Shown here piece by piece: positions 54,309 through 62,034 of a DNA stretch of 64,000 nt. The translations under genes were made by a program, and so were the position numbers. Numbering within the stretch: the first letter of the stretch is position 1; each line of letters starts with the position of its first letter. Below the pieces are notes generated by a model. The model searched no databases. It was not told the origin of the DNA and saw nothing but the letters and a program-made list of their open reading frames with translations. Source of the DNA: Microcoleus sp. bin48.metabat.b7b8b9.023 (GTDB taxonomy: Bacteria > Cyanobacteriota > Cyanobacteriia > Cyanobacteriales > Microcoleaceae); NCBI RefSeq assembly GCF_013299185.1, contig NZ_JAAFKG010000012.1, positions 62,001 through 126,000 on the forward strand. Reading direction: 5' to 3'.

Positions 54309-55178
54309 ATGATTAACCTAAATAGTTTGGCATCGCAATTACTTTTCACGACAATACGTATTGTCACAAAAAATAATGATGGTACTCAGTCATCCGGAAC
54401 AGCTTTTTGTGTTGACTTCAGAGTGAGTGAAAAAAGAGTACCTGTTCTTATTACTAATAATCACGTTGTTGAGAATTCACGGTTAGGAACATTTTTTGTT
54501 CATTTAGGAGTCCAAGACGAGAATGGTCAATTGGTACCCAAATTTGCTTCACAGCCAATAACAGTCTCAAACTTTCAAAACCGTTGGATTCCTCATCCTA
54601 ATAATGATGTAGACCTTTGTGCTATGCCATTTGAACCACTGCTACAGGAAGCGTTGGCTCAAGGAGAAGAAATTTTTTATAAACCAATTACTGAAGATGA
54701 TTTCCCTACTACAGAAATACTTAGCAATCTTTCTGCATTAGAAGATATTCTTATGGTGGGATATCCTATTGATCTTTGGGATGATGTCAATAATTTCCCT
54801 GTTTTGCGTCGAGGAATTACAGCATCACATCCGAGCGTTGATTTTCAAGGAAAATCAATTGGTTTAGCTGATATAGCTTCATTCCCTGGTTCTTCAGGTT
54901 CTCCAATTTTGGTTGTTAACGAAGGATCATTCACATCACCAAGTGGAATTTGTATAGGTAGCAGATTAATTTTTTTAGGAGTTTTGTATGCTGGTCCGCA
55001 ATTTACAGCTAATGGGGACATAAAAATTGTAGAAATTCCAACAGCACAAACCCCTATTTCAAGAACTAATATACCCACACACTTAGGATATTATGTTAAA
55101 GCCAAAGAACTTATAACCCTTAAAGAGCATATACTTTCTATGTTGCCAGCACCGAAGGAGCTGGAGCCGACAGCCTAA
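54309..55178 (+). CDS. trypsin-like serine protease domain protein
   Basis: A 289-residue protein with a complete chymotrypsin-fold triad by motif: His52 in LITNNHVVEN, Asp102 in NNDVDLCAMPF and Ser196 in FPGSSGSPIL. The oxyanion hole GSSGS is intact. There is no signal peptide, so it should be cytoplasmic. The coding sequence looks more AT-rich than its neighbours, with fewer HIP1 sites, which suggests recent acquisition. Stand-alone proteases like this occur in defence and signalling contexts, but no partner gene is adjacent, so no such role is claimed. The following 55179-55505 gap holds no gene I can support. Confidence 0.85.
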   Translation: MINLNSLASQLLFTTIRIVTKNNDGTQSSGTAFCVDFRVSEKRVPVLITNNHVVENSRLGTFFVHLGVQDENGQLVPKFASQPITVSNFQNRWIPHPNNDVDLCAMPFEPLLQEALAQGEEIFYKPITEDDFPTTEILSNLSALEDILMVGYPIDLWDDVNNFPVLRRGITASHPSVDFQGKSIGLADIASFPGSSGSPILVVNEGSFTSPSGICIGSRLIFLGVLYAGPQFTANGDIKIVEIPTAQTPISRTNIPTHLGYYVKAKELITLKEHILSMLPAPKELEPTA

Positions 55179-55505
55179 CAATTCACGCATAAGCCAAACG
55201 GCGATCCCTGCTTACTGTGCGGGGATTGCCGCACTATTGCCAGCCTATCCACTTTACTTAGCGAGTGGTTGGAAAGTTGCCCATTTGGAATAACTGTGTT
55301 TTGGGGCAGTTTTTTCTCATCCATGTTTTCAGCCGATCGCTATTGAAATTGCCTGTACTATTTCTGTGAATTCGATCTAATTTGTAAATTTTTGATGGCG
55401 ACGCACCTGACTATTGTGTGGTGCGGATCTGTGAGATTTTCGCTTTTCTTTGTAAATTTGCGATCGCGACGCACCCTACGGCTAACTAACGAACATCCCG
55501 CCCTT

Positions 55506-56270
55506 TCACGCCAGCCGATCGATATCAACACCCAACTCCCGCAACTTAGCCGCCAATAAATCCGCCCGCTGGCATTCCTGTTCTGCCCGCTGGCGTTCCT
55601 GTTCGGCCCGCTGGCGTTCCTGTTGGGCTTGTTCCGAACTCCACAGCAGCAAATTTCCCTGCGAATCCCACCAGCGCAGCCAATTCATAGTTTGCCCCAA
55701 ACGTTCCCCCCGCCAAATCCCCAGCCACAAATCTAGCTCTGGAATCCGCACCCGTCCCTGTGCATCAGCAGTCTGGGTTACATAGCTCCCATTTTGCAGA
55801 TACCGCACTTCCAACTTGGGCTCGTAGGGGTCGTAAGTCACATAGGTGGGCACTTGCAGAATCTGTTCGTAGAAGTAGAGCTTACCGTAGGGAGGAGTCG
55901 ATCGCACCGACAGTTCCCCATAATCTTCGTCAGACAAAAACTCCATCACCACCGATATCGGCGCACCCTCCAGATTCGGCGTGTAACTGCGGCGAATCGT
56001 CCCCTCAGCAACTGGATGCGCTTGCGGCACGTAAAACCAATCCGGTGCTTTGACTACAGTTTTCTGATTGATAGTCGCTACCAGTCCAAAATTGGAACCG
56101 ATAAGGGCGAGTCCAATGCGTCCAGCGGCCCCCAGAGCATCGGTGAGAGCAGCAGCAAGGGGCGGTTGTTGAATATTTTCCACGGGATCGTCCGGTAATA
56201 CAAAGTCGGCTGGTAGGGCTTCCCAGGTGACAGTTGGTGCTTTGGAACTCGACGAAATTTGAAGTACCAT
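55506..56270 (-). CDS. Uma2-like (DUF820, PD-(D/E)xK fold) protein with a coiled-coil tail
   Basis: A 254-residue protein. The front half resembles the Uma2 family, abundant in cyanobacteria: VVKAPDWFYVPQAHPVAEGT, PISVVMEFLSDEDYGELSVR, GKLYFYEQILQVPTYVTYDP and PELDLWLGIWRGERLGQTMN. Uma2 proteins have a restriction-endonuclease-like fold; the D in APDWF and the E in VMEFL with the following region would be the metal ligands. The substrate is unknown. The tail has repeated AEQERQR units from a 21-base repeat, forming a short coiled coil. Confidence 0.85.
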   Translation of the reverse strand: MVLQISSSSKAPTVTWEALPADFVLPDDPVENIQQPPLAAALTDALGAAGRIGLALIGSNFGLVATINQKTVVKAPDWFYVPQAHPVAEGTIRRSYTPNLEGAPISVVMEFLSDEDYGELSVRSTPPYGKLYFYEQILQVPTYVTYDPYEPKLEVRYLQNGSYVTQTADAQGRVRIPELDLWLGIWRGERLGQTMNWLRWWDSQGNLLLWSSEQAQQERQRAEQERQRAEQECQRADLLAAKLRELGVDIDRLA

Positions 56271-56317
56271 TAGCCTATACCATTTGAGATTTTAGATTTG
56301 AGATGGGAAAAGAAGAC

Positions 56318-56490
56318 TGGGCGGTTAGAAACCGCGTCTATACAGACCAAACCCGCCTCCGCGGGTTAAAGAACGCGCTGTGAAGATTATTTTATTGTCT
56401 TCAGTCCGCGGAGGCGGACTTTGTTTTTGTAGGCGCGGTTTCAACCGCCGTCTGCTTTGTTTTTGTAGACGCGGTTTCAACCGCCGTCTG
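56318..56490. repeat. family D-type palindromes downstream of asnS
   Basis: GGCGGTTAGAAACCGCGTCT, CCCGCCTCCGCGGG, GTCCGCGGAGGCGGAC and two copies of GGTTTCAACCGCCGTCTGC. They fill the gap between the Uma2-like gene start and the asnS stop, and may also serve as the asnS terminator region. Confidence 0.8.
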
Positions 56491-56493
56491 CAT

Positions 56494-57891
56494 CTAAAAA
56501 TCAATACTCAAAGGCGCTCTCGGAAACGGAATCACATCCCGAATATTCCCCATTCCAGTCATAAACTGCACCAACCGTTCAAACCCCAAACCAAAGCCAG
56601 CGTGAGGCACAGTACCGTAGCGGCGCAAATCCAAATACCACCACAATTCCTCCTTATTCATCCCCTGAGCTTCCATGCGTCTCTCCAACACATCCAGCCG
56701 TTCTTCCCGCTGCGAGCCGCCGATAATTTCCCCAATATTCGGAGCCAAAACATCCATTGCTCGCACCGTTTTCTCGTCCTCATTTAAACGCATATAAAAT
56801 GCTTTAATCCCGACGGGATAATCGCTGACAATTGTCGGCTTTTTAAACAAATCCTCAGCCAAATAGCGCTCGTGTTCCGACTGCAAATCCAAACCCCAAC
56901 TTACCGGAAAATCAAACTTTTTGTCTGCTTTTTCCAAAAGTGCGATCGCCTCCGTGTAAGTAATCCGCTCAAACTGATTGTTAATAATATTTTCAGCCGT
57001 AGCCAAAACCGTCTTATCAATCCGCTCGTTGAAAAACTCCATATCTTCTGGGCAATGCTCCAAAACAAAGTTAAAAATGTACTTTAAAAACGCCTCAGCC
57101 AAATCCATATTACCCTGCAAATCGCAGAAAGCCATCTCCGGTTCAATCATCCAAAATTCCGCCAAATGCCGCGAAGTATTAGAATTTTCGGCTCGAAAAG
57201 TCGGGCCGAAAGTGTAAACATTGCCGAAAGCCATCGCCATAACTTCCGCTTCCAACTGACCGCTAACTGTTAAATAGGCGCGCTTTCCAAAAAAGTCTTT
57301 CGCATAATCAACCTCTTGCGAATCAGTGCGCGGCACATTTTTTAGATCGAAGTTAGTAACAGCGAACATTTCCCCCGCACCTTCGCAGTCGCTAGCAGCC
57401 AGAATCGGAGTGTGAACCCACAAAAAGCCGCGTTCTTGAAAAAATTGGTGTACCGCCGCCGAACAAGCATTCCGCACTCGAAAAACTGCACCGTGGGTGT
57501 TAGTGCGCGGCCGCAAATGGGCGATTGTTCGCAAAAATTCCAAGGAATGCCGCTTTTTCTGGAGCGGATAAGTTTGCGGGTCTGCTTCGCCATAAACTTG
57601 TACTTGTGAAGCTTTCAACTCAATTCGCTGTCCCTTGGCTGGAGACGCTACCAACACTCCCGAAACTTCTAGAGATGCACCTGTATTTAATTGTTTAAGT
57701 ACATTTTCAAAATCTGGCAAATCGGCATTGATAACTACTTGTAAATTAGCCATCGCCGAACCGTCGTTGACTTCGACAAAGGCAAATTCTTTCAATTCCC
57801 GCTTAGTACGAACCCAGCCTTGAACAGTTACGGTTTCGTCCGGTTCACCAGCCCGCAAAATTGCTGCAATTCGTTGATTAGTCATATTCAC
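56494..57891 (-). CDS. asnS: asparaginyl-tRNA synthetase
   Basis: A 465-residue class II synthetase that charges tRNA-Asn. It has an N-terminal OB-fold ([20 protein letters not shown]), motif 2 region [20 protein letters not shown] and motif 3 [20 protein letters not shown]. The start is ATG 57891 (MNMTNQ) or ATG 57885. Its presence suggests direct charging rather than only the transamidation route; the stand-alone amidase at 14759 need not be part of it. Confidence 0.96.
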   Translation of the reverse strand: MNMTNQRIAAILRAGEPDETVTVQGWVRTKRELKEFAFVEVNDGSAMANLQVVINADLPDFENVLKQLNTGASLEVSGVLVASPAKGQRIELKASQVQVYGEADPQTYPLQKKRHSLEFLRTIAHLRPRTNTHGAVFRVRNACSAAVHQFFQERGFLWVHTPILAASDCEGAGEMFAVTNFDLKNVPRTDSQEVDYAKDFFGKRAYLTVSGQLEAEVMAMAFGNVYTFGPTFRAENSNTSRHLAEFWMIEPEMAFCDLQGNMDLAEAFLKYIFNFVLEHCPEDMEFFNERIDKTVLATAENIINNQFERITYTEAIALLEKADKKFDFPVSWGLDLQSEHERYLAEDLFKKPTIVSDYPVGIKAFYMRLNEDEKTVRAMDVLAPNIGEIIGGSQREERLDVLERRMEAQGMNKEELWWYLDLRRYGTVPHAGFGLGFERLVQFMTGMGNIRDVIPFPRAPLSIDF

Positions 57892-57979
57892 TCCCGTTTA
57901 TTTAATATTTTGCACCACAATTCTCTCTTTTCTCTTCCTCTGCGCCCTCTGCGCCCTCTGCGGTTAAAAAAATCCAAAA

Positions 57980-58366
57980 CTATCCCGTATAGGATTTCAA
58001 AATCCAACCAAGCAAAATGCCGAGTCCCCCAAAGCGAACCGCTTGCCAAAAAGGTTGTTTTATGCTTCCCCAAGAAAACAGACTGCTTTCTAAATTTAAC
58101 TCGATCGTTTCCAATTCTTGCTCAATTTCCCGCAATTCTTTCTTGAGTTGCGGTAATGGATTTTGGCGCAGAGACTGGCGGACATCTTCTCGCAGGTTGC
58201 CGAGTTCGGCTTGGCGCTGGCGATCGCACTGAATCTGAGTGTAACGCTCTTTGACGGCTGCGAGCGATCGCTCCACTGCTGCGATCGCCTCCACAAACTC
58301 ATTTTCTGAATCTTCCCGATTTAACTCTGACGGCTGTTGAGGCATTTCGATCTGCAAACCCGACAA
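57980..58366 (-). CDS. coiled-coil protein with a C-terminal membrane anchor
   Basis: Up to 128 residues (start ATG 58366, or ATG 58345 for MPQQPSE). A long charged helix runs through EAIAAVERSLAAVKERYTQI and KKELREIEQELETIELNLES. A single hydrophobic segment FGGLGILLGWILKSY closes the C-terminus, suggesting a tail-anchored topology. I do not know its function. It is upstream of asnS on the same strand but separated by about 90 bases. Confidence 0.65.
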   Translation of the reverse strand: MSGLQIEMPQQPSELNREDSENEFVEAIAAVERSLAAVKERYTQIQCDRQRQAELGNLREDVRQSLRQNPLPQLKKELREIEQELETIELNLESSLFSWGSIKQPFWQAVRFGGLGILLGWILKSYTG

Positions 58367-58459
58367 TACTTAAAAAAACAATTCCCAATTAACTTGTTAT
58401 TATATGCAGTATATTTTTTCAATTCAGAAACCGCAGCCAAATAGCTATAATTGCCATCT

Positions 58460-58735
58460 ATGCTTGAAACTACACAAACAACCCAAACTGTCAACCTCAA
58501 CGAGCTGAGCACAGTAGAACTGGCTCAAGCCCTAGCAGCCCGCCTCGCCATTTCCGAAAGAGATTGGCACCGCCTCAAAGCCAACCGTTCCGCCCGGGCC
58601 GGAGAGCAAGCCGCAGCCGCTTTGGTCTTTTTGCTGAAAAATCAGCCCGAAGAAGCTCTGCCGCGCTTTAACCAAGCAGCAGGATGGCTAGATCGATCGA
58701 TCTCTGCCCCTCCCTGTCCCACTCACGGCAAATAA
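58460..58735 (+). CDS. small cyanobacterial hypothetical protein
   Basis: The likely start is ATG 58460 (MLETTQTTQTVNLNELSTVE), giving 91 residues; three codons upstream from 58451 are not needed. It is helical: LAQALAARLAISERDWHRLK, AGEQAAAALVFLLKNQPEEA and LPRFNQAAGWLDRSI. There is no signal or membrane segment. It is divergent from the coiled-coil gene. The composition and codon pattern look coding. Function unknown. Confidence 0.65.
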   Translation: MLETTQTTQTVNLNELSTVELAQALAARLAISERDWHRLKANRSARAGEQAAAALVFLLKNQPEEALPRFNQAAGWLDRSISAPPCPTHGK

Positions 58736-58780
58736 TTTTGAGTCTTGAGTTAAATATTTGACAAGAGCCCAAAACTCAAA

Positions 58781-58812
58781 CAATCGCGCTACTCGATCGA
58801 GCAGCGCGATTG
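58781..58812. terminator. GC-rich hairpin after the small hypothetical gene
   Basis: CAATCGCGCT and AGCGCGATTG pair around ACTCGATCGAGC, which itself pairs. It lies about 45 bases after the stop of the 58460 gene, between convergent genes. No strong T-run. Confidence 0.5.
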
Positions 58813-58974
58813 CGAGCTAAAAAAGATTTATACTTTTCTCACTCAAAACTCACATTTTGCATTATCATCTACTATCAATAGCTTGATACTCAAAATTTTC
58901 CATCCTCGGTTCAGCGAGGAAACGAAAAAAATTGCAGGTCGAGCTGAGCTGAAAAATGCTACCAAATATCAGTT

Positions 58975-59466
58975 CTAGCGCAAGCGAGGCAGCCGGTAGC
59001 GACTGGGAAGTTCTTTGCACAGCCGTAACTCTGTGCCTTGAGAATTCCACTCAACCCGATCGAATATTTGGTAAAGGATAAACAGCCCCCTACCACATTC
59101 TTGTTCAACATGGGGGAATGCAGAATTATCTGCAACATCCTCTGCTATGAGACTGTCGCAAGTATCGGTATAAAGGTCGCAACCGCAAGGTGCTTTAAAG
59201 CCACAACCTTCGTCTGATATCACCCACCAATATTCGTTTTGGACGATCGAAAAACGGACTCCAACAGTTTTACTGGGGTCTAACTTATTTCCATGCTTAG
59301 CAGCATTTACCAAAGCTTCTTGAAGCCCCAACCGTAATTCCGCTTGCCAGTGAGGCGGAATCTCTGCTAGGAGCAGATCCAAAATAGGACAAAGGTATAG
59401 GGTAGAAGCGAAGCTAATCGTAATCCAATTGCGTCCGACGACCGGACGGGCTGAGATAGCAATCAC
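58975..59466 (-). CDS. RsbW/anti-sigma-type ATP-binding protein
   Basis: A 163-residue single-domain HATPase of the anti-sigma regulatory type. The N box is LQEALVNAAKHGNKLDPS, the G1 box SDEGCGF and the G2 box ECGRGLFILYQIFDRVEW. Such proteins phosphorylate anti-anti-sigma partners or sequester sigma factors in response to stress. An insertion rich in Cys and Asp (CGCDLYTDTCDSLIAEDVAD) lies between G1 and G2. No adjacent STAS or PP2C partner is seen. Confidence 0.85.
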   Translation of the reverse strand: MIAISARPVVGRNWITISFASTLYLCPILDLLLAEIPPHWQAELRLGLQEALVNAAKHGNKLDPSKTVGVRFSIVQNEYWWVISDEGCGFKAPCGCDLYTDTCDSLIAEDVADNSAFPHVEQECGRGLFILYQIFDRVEWNSQGTELRLCKELPSRYRLPRLR

Positions 59467-60162
59467 TCAGAAAACTCCCTAACTTTCAGGTGGATAAACT
59501 TCACACCCTGCATAGTTGGCTCCCTAGTATTCAAAATACTCATTAATTGAGCGGCGCAGCTCTATTTCTATCTTAGAGTATCAAAGCCGTTAAGAAAAGC
59601 AAAGAACATCACAAAATATTCTGCGATTCTCAGAAACTTTTGCCAAGAACTACCAGTAATTTTACTTATAACTTCTACCCGCAGCCTGATTTTTGAGATC
59701 GGCTTTTGCCGGGGCACGGTCGCTGAACCCGCTGCATCCCAAGCCGTCAACAGCTCGCTTACCAAACGATCCCCACCTTGAAAAGATCGGAAACCCGTCC
59801 AAAAAAGTCGATCCCTTGACTCCTAGCCAATGGGGATCGACTCCCACCACCACAGCTTGGGCCCGATCGCCTAGATCTCCTACTTGTGCCAAAAATCGCA
59901 AGGATCCTACCTAGGTGTGTTGCAGTCGAAACCAGATATATTTCCCAAATGCCGATCGAATACTGAAAATCCGACTGCTGCGACCTTTACCAAATCAATA
60001 TTTGTTACAAAACTTATTTATTATGAGTGCGATCGCCCGCACTAGCCCAACTCGACCAACTTGACGTATCCCTTACTGGCAAAACCCCAGCGCGTTGGCA
60101 AAACTTTATAAATCTGAACCTCACGATACAATAGTTAAAGTAAATACTTATTTCTTTACATT
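59467..60162. other. intergenic region with no supported gene
   Basis: About 700 bases. A TTG-initiated minus frame at 59662-59901 (starting FLAQVGDLGDRAQAVVVGVD) looks partly protein-like, but it has an in-frame stop just upstream, no ATG and no ribosome site. It could be a gene remnant. The last 40 bases contain TACAAT (60126-60131) as a possible -10 for the next gene. Confidence 0.5.
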
Positions 60163-61074
60163 ATGCAAACAATCCCAGCCATCACCGCAGCCCCCATTCC
60201 AGGCACATACTGGCAATGGCGGGGCCATTCAGTATACTATGTTCGATCCTCTTCAAGGGCTTCGCTAACGAGTGATCGACATCCAGAACGCCCTCCCCTG
60301 CTGTTAATTCACGGTTTTGGAGCATCCACAGACCACTGGCGCAAAAATATCAGCGGGCTGAGCAAAGACTTTGAAGTGTGGGCGATCGACTTAATCGGAT
60401 TCGGGCGATCGGCAAAACCCGAAATCCAGTACAGCGGCGAGCTCTGGCGCGACCAACTCCACGACTTCATCACCACCATCATCGGCCGGCCCGCCGTACT
60501 AGCCGGCAACTCCCTCGGAGGCTACGCCGCCTTGTGCGTAGCAGCCCAGCGTCCCGAATCAGCCACCGGACTCATCTTAATCAACAGCGCCGGCCCCTTC
60601 AGCGAACCTCAGCCCGCACCAGAAGCCCCGCCCTTGCAAAAAGCCGTATCTACCGTAGCTAAAACCTTATTTCAGCAAGATTGGGCAAGTTTTCTGCTGT
60701 TTCAGTACGTGCGCCAGCGATCGACAATTCGGAAAACCCTACAAAAAGTTTATCTCGACCAAAGCGCCGTCACAGACCAATTAGTAGAAGAAATTTACCA
60801 ACCCTCCTGCGATCCGGGTGCACCCAAAGTATTCGCCTCCGTCTTCCGAACACCCCAAGGTGAAAAAAACGACGTATTGTTGAGTCAATTAAATTGCCCA
60901 CTGCTAATGCTGTGGGGAGAGGGCGATCCGTGGATGAATTCTACCAACAGAAGCGCCAAATTCCGCGAACATTATCCGCAGTTGACAGAACACTTTATCA
61001 AAGCTGGTCACTGTCCGCACGACGAAGTACCAGAACAGGTAAACGAACTGATTCGCGCGTGGATAATTGACTAG
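60163..61074 (+). CDS. alpha/beta hydrolase
   Basis: A 303-residue alpha/beta-fold hydrolase. The oxyanion region is LLLIHGFGASTDHWRKNISG, the nucleophile elbow is GNSLGGYAAL, and the acid and base lie in WGEGDPW and the final AGHCPHDEVPEQV. No signal peptide. The substrate is unknown. Near the N-terminus, between YYVR and HPERPP, the codons for SSSRASLTSDR come from a short dispersed repeat (GGGCTTCGCTAACGAGTG) and look inserted. It stands alone. Confidence 0.85.
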   Translation: MQTIPAITAAPIPGTYWQWRGHSVYYVRSSSRASLTSDRHPERPPLLLIHGFGASTDHWRKNISGLSKDFEVWAIDLIGFGRSAKPEIQYSGELWRDQLHDFITTIIGRPAVLAGNSLGGYAALCVAAQRPESATGLILINSAGPFSEPQPAPEAPPLQKAVSTVAKTLFQQDWASFLLFQYVRQRSTIRKTLQKVYLDQSAVTDQLVEEIYQPSCDPGAPKVFASVFRTPQGEKNDVLLSQLNCPLLMLWGEGDPWMNSTNRSAKFREHYPQLTEHFIKAGHCPHDEVPEQVNELIRAWIID

Positions 61075-61243
61075 GGCATGGGGCATGGGGCATTGGGCAT
61101 GAGTTACTGGTTATTGGTTGTTAGAACGAACAACTAACAAGAAACATAGGACAAATAAGCTCCGAGGCATTTAAATTGCACGTCCGAATAAAGTTAAACT
61201 TTTGTGGGGCGGGCAAGATGCCCGCCCTAAAGATACAATTTAA

Positions 61244-61345
61244 ATGCACAACCAATAACCAATAACCAATAACCAATAACCAATAACCAATAACCAATAA
61301 CCAATAACCAATAACCAATAACCAATAACCAATAACCAACAACCA
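61244..61345. repeat. 9-bp tandem repeat (TAACCAATA)n
   Basis: About ten units of AACCAATAACCAATAACC. The reverse strand gives open frames (IGYWLLVIGYWLLV) that are repeat translations and not genes. The rest of 61075-61542 contains GGGGCATGGGGCAT strings, a GGGCGGGCAAGATGCCCGCCC palindrome and the family C copy below. Confidence 0.9.
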
Positions 61346-61408
61346 ATGACTTCAAGTGTGTTGATTGTGGCGCGGGTGTCCCGCCCGTGAATCCTACTAA
61401 ATCAAATA

Positions 61409-61470
61409 GGTTTGTAGTGAGGACTTCAGTCCGCATCAATTTTTGCGGACTAAAGTCCTCACTACAAACC
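61409..61470. repeat. palindromic repeat, family C, single copy
   Basis: GGTTTGTAGTGAGGACTTCAG and CTAAAGTCCTCACTACAAACC arms around TCCGCATCAATTTTTGCGGA. Confidence 0.85.
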
Positions 61471-61542
61471 TCTAAAGACCATCCAAGTATGTCGCCTTAT
61501 TTATTAGCATGACAAATGCAATTTGTCAACAGCAAATAGCGA

Positions 61543-61680
61543 CTATTTTTTACGTTTGGCGTTATCTAACCGCCTCCGATCGCGCCATTCAACTGCTGTC
61601 AAATAAGCGACCCCGCCAGTCACTGTCAGCAACAGCACAAAGGCTACCAAAACCAGCAAATTAGCAATCGAAAATTCCAC
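61543..61680 (-). CDS. 45-residue single-helix membrane protein
   Basis: A short gene below usual ORF cut-offs. It starts with GTG at 61680, with an excellent ribosome site AGGAGGGG just upstream. The product begins MEFSIANLLVLVAFVLLLTV, continues through one hydrophobic helix to GGVAYLTAVEWRDRRR, and ends DNAKRKK: one N-terminal membrane helix and a strongly basic tail. This is the layout of small accessory subunits of photosynthetic or NDH-1 complexes, but I cannot name it from the sequence. It is followed by a repeat-rich gap and stands alone. Confidence 0.7.
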   Translation of the reverse strand: MEFSIANLLVLVAFVLLLTVTGGVAYLTAVEWRDRRRLDNAKRKK

Positions 61681-61751
61681 AACCCCTCCTGCTTGCCTTA
61701 TACTTGAGATTTAGACTTGAGATTATGTGCGATCGCACAAACGACATAAAA

Positions 61752-61924
61752 TTAGTTTGTAGCGAGGAATGGCAATCCTCATAAAACTCTGCGGACTAAA
61801 GTCCTCACTACAAACCTGCGGACTAAAGTCCTCACTACAAACCTGCGGACTAAAGTCCTCACTACAAACCTGCGGACTAAAGTCCTCACTACAAACCTGC
61901 GGACTAAAGTCCTCACTACAAACC
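61752..61924. repeat. five direct 27-bp repeats derived from one arm of family C
   Basis: TGCGGACTAAAGTCCTCACT plus ACAAACC is repeated exactly at 61790, 61817, 61844, 61871 and 61898. A partner half-arm AGTTTGTAGCGAGGAATGGC (61753) precedes it. Only the right arm has expanded, unlike the other arrays. A GTCAACT run follows at 61996-62030. Confidence 0.92.
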
Positions 61925-62034
61925 TGATAACGGTTATTGTACCGGACGTGTTTTGAATTGGGCGAGAGGGGGAGATGAGAAAAATCCTCCCTCTGTCAAC
62001 TGTCAACTGTCAACTGTCAACTGTCAACTCTTCC

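Noticed and set aside
59662-59901. Minus-strand frame starting FLAQVGDLGDRAQAVVVG
   Set aside because: No ATG, in-frame stop immediately upstream, no ribosome site; at most a gene remnant.
61121-61439. Hydrophobic minus-strand frames (repeating IGYWLLV)
   Set aside because: Translation of the 9-bp TAACCAATA tandem repeat.
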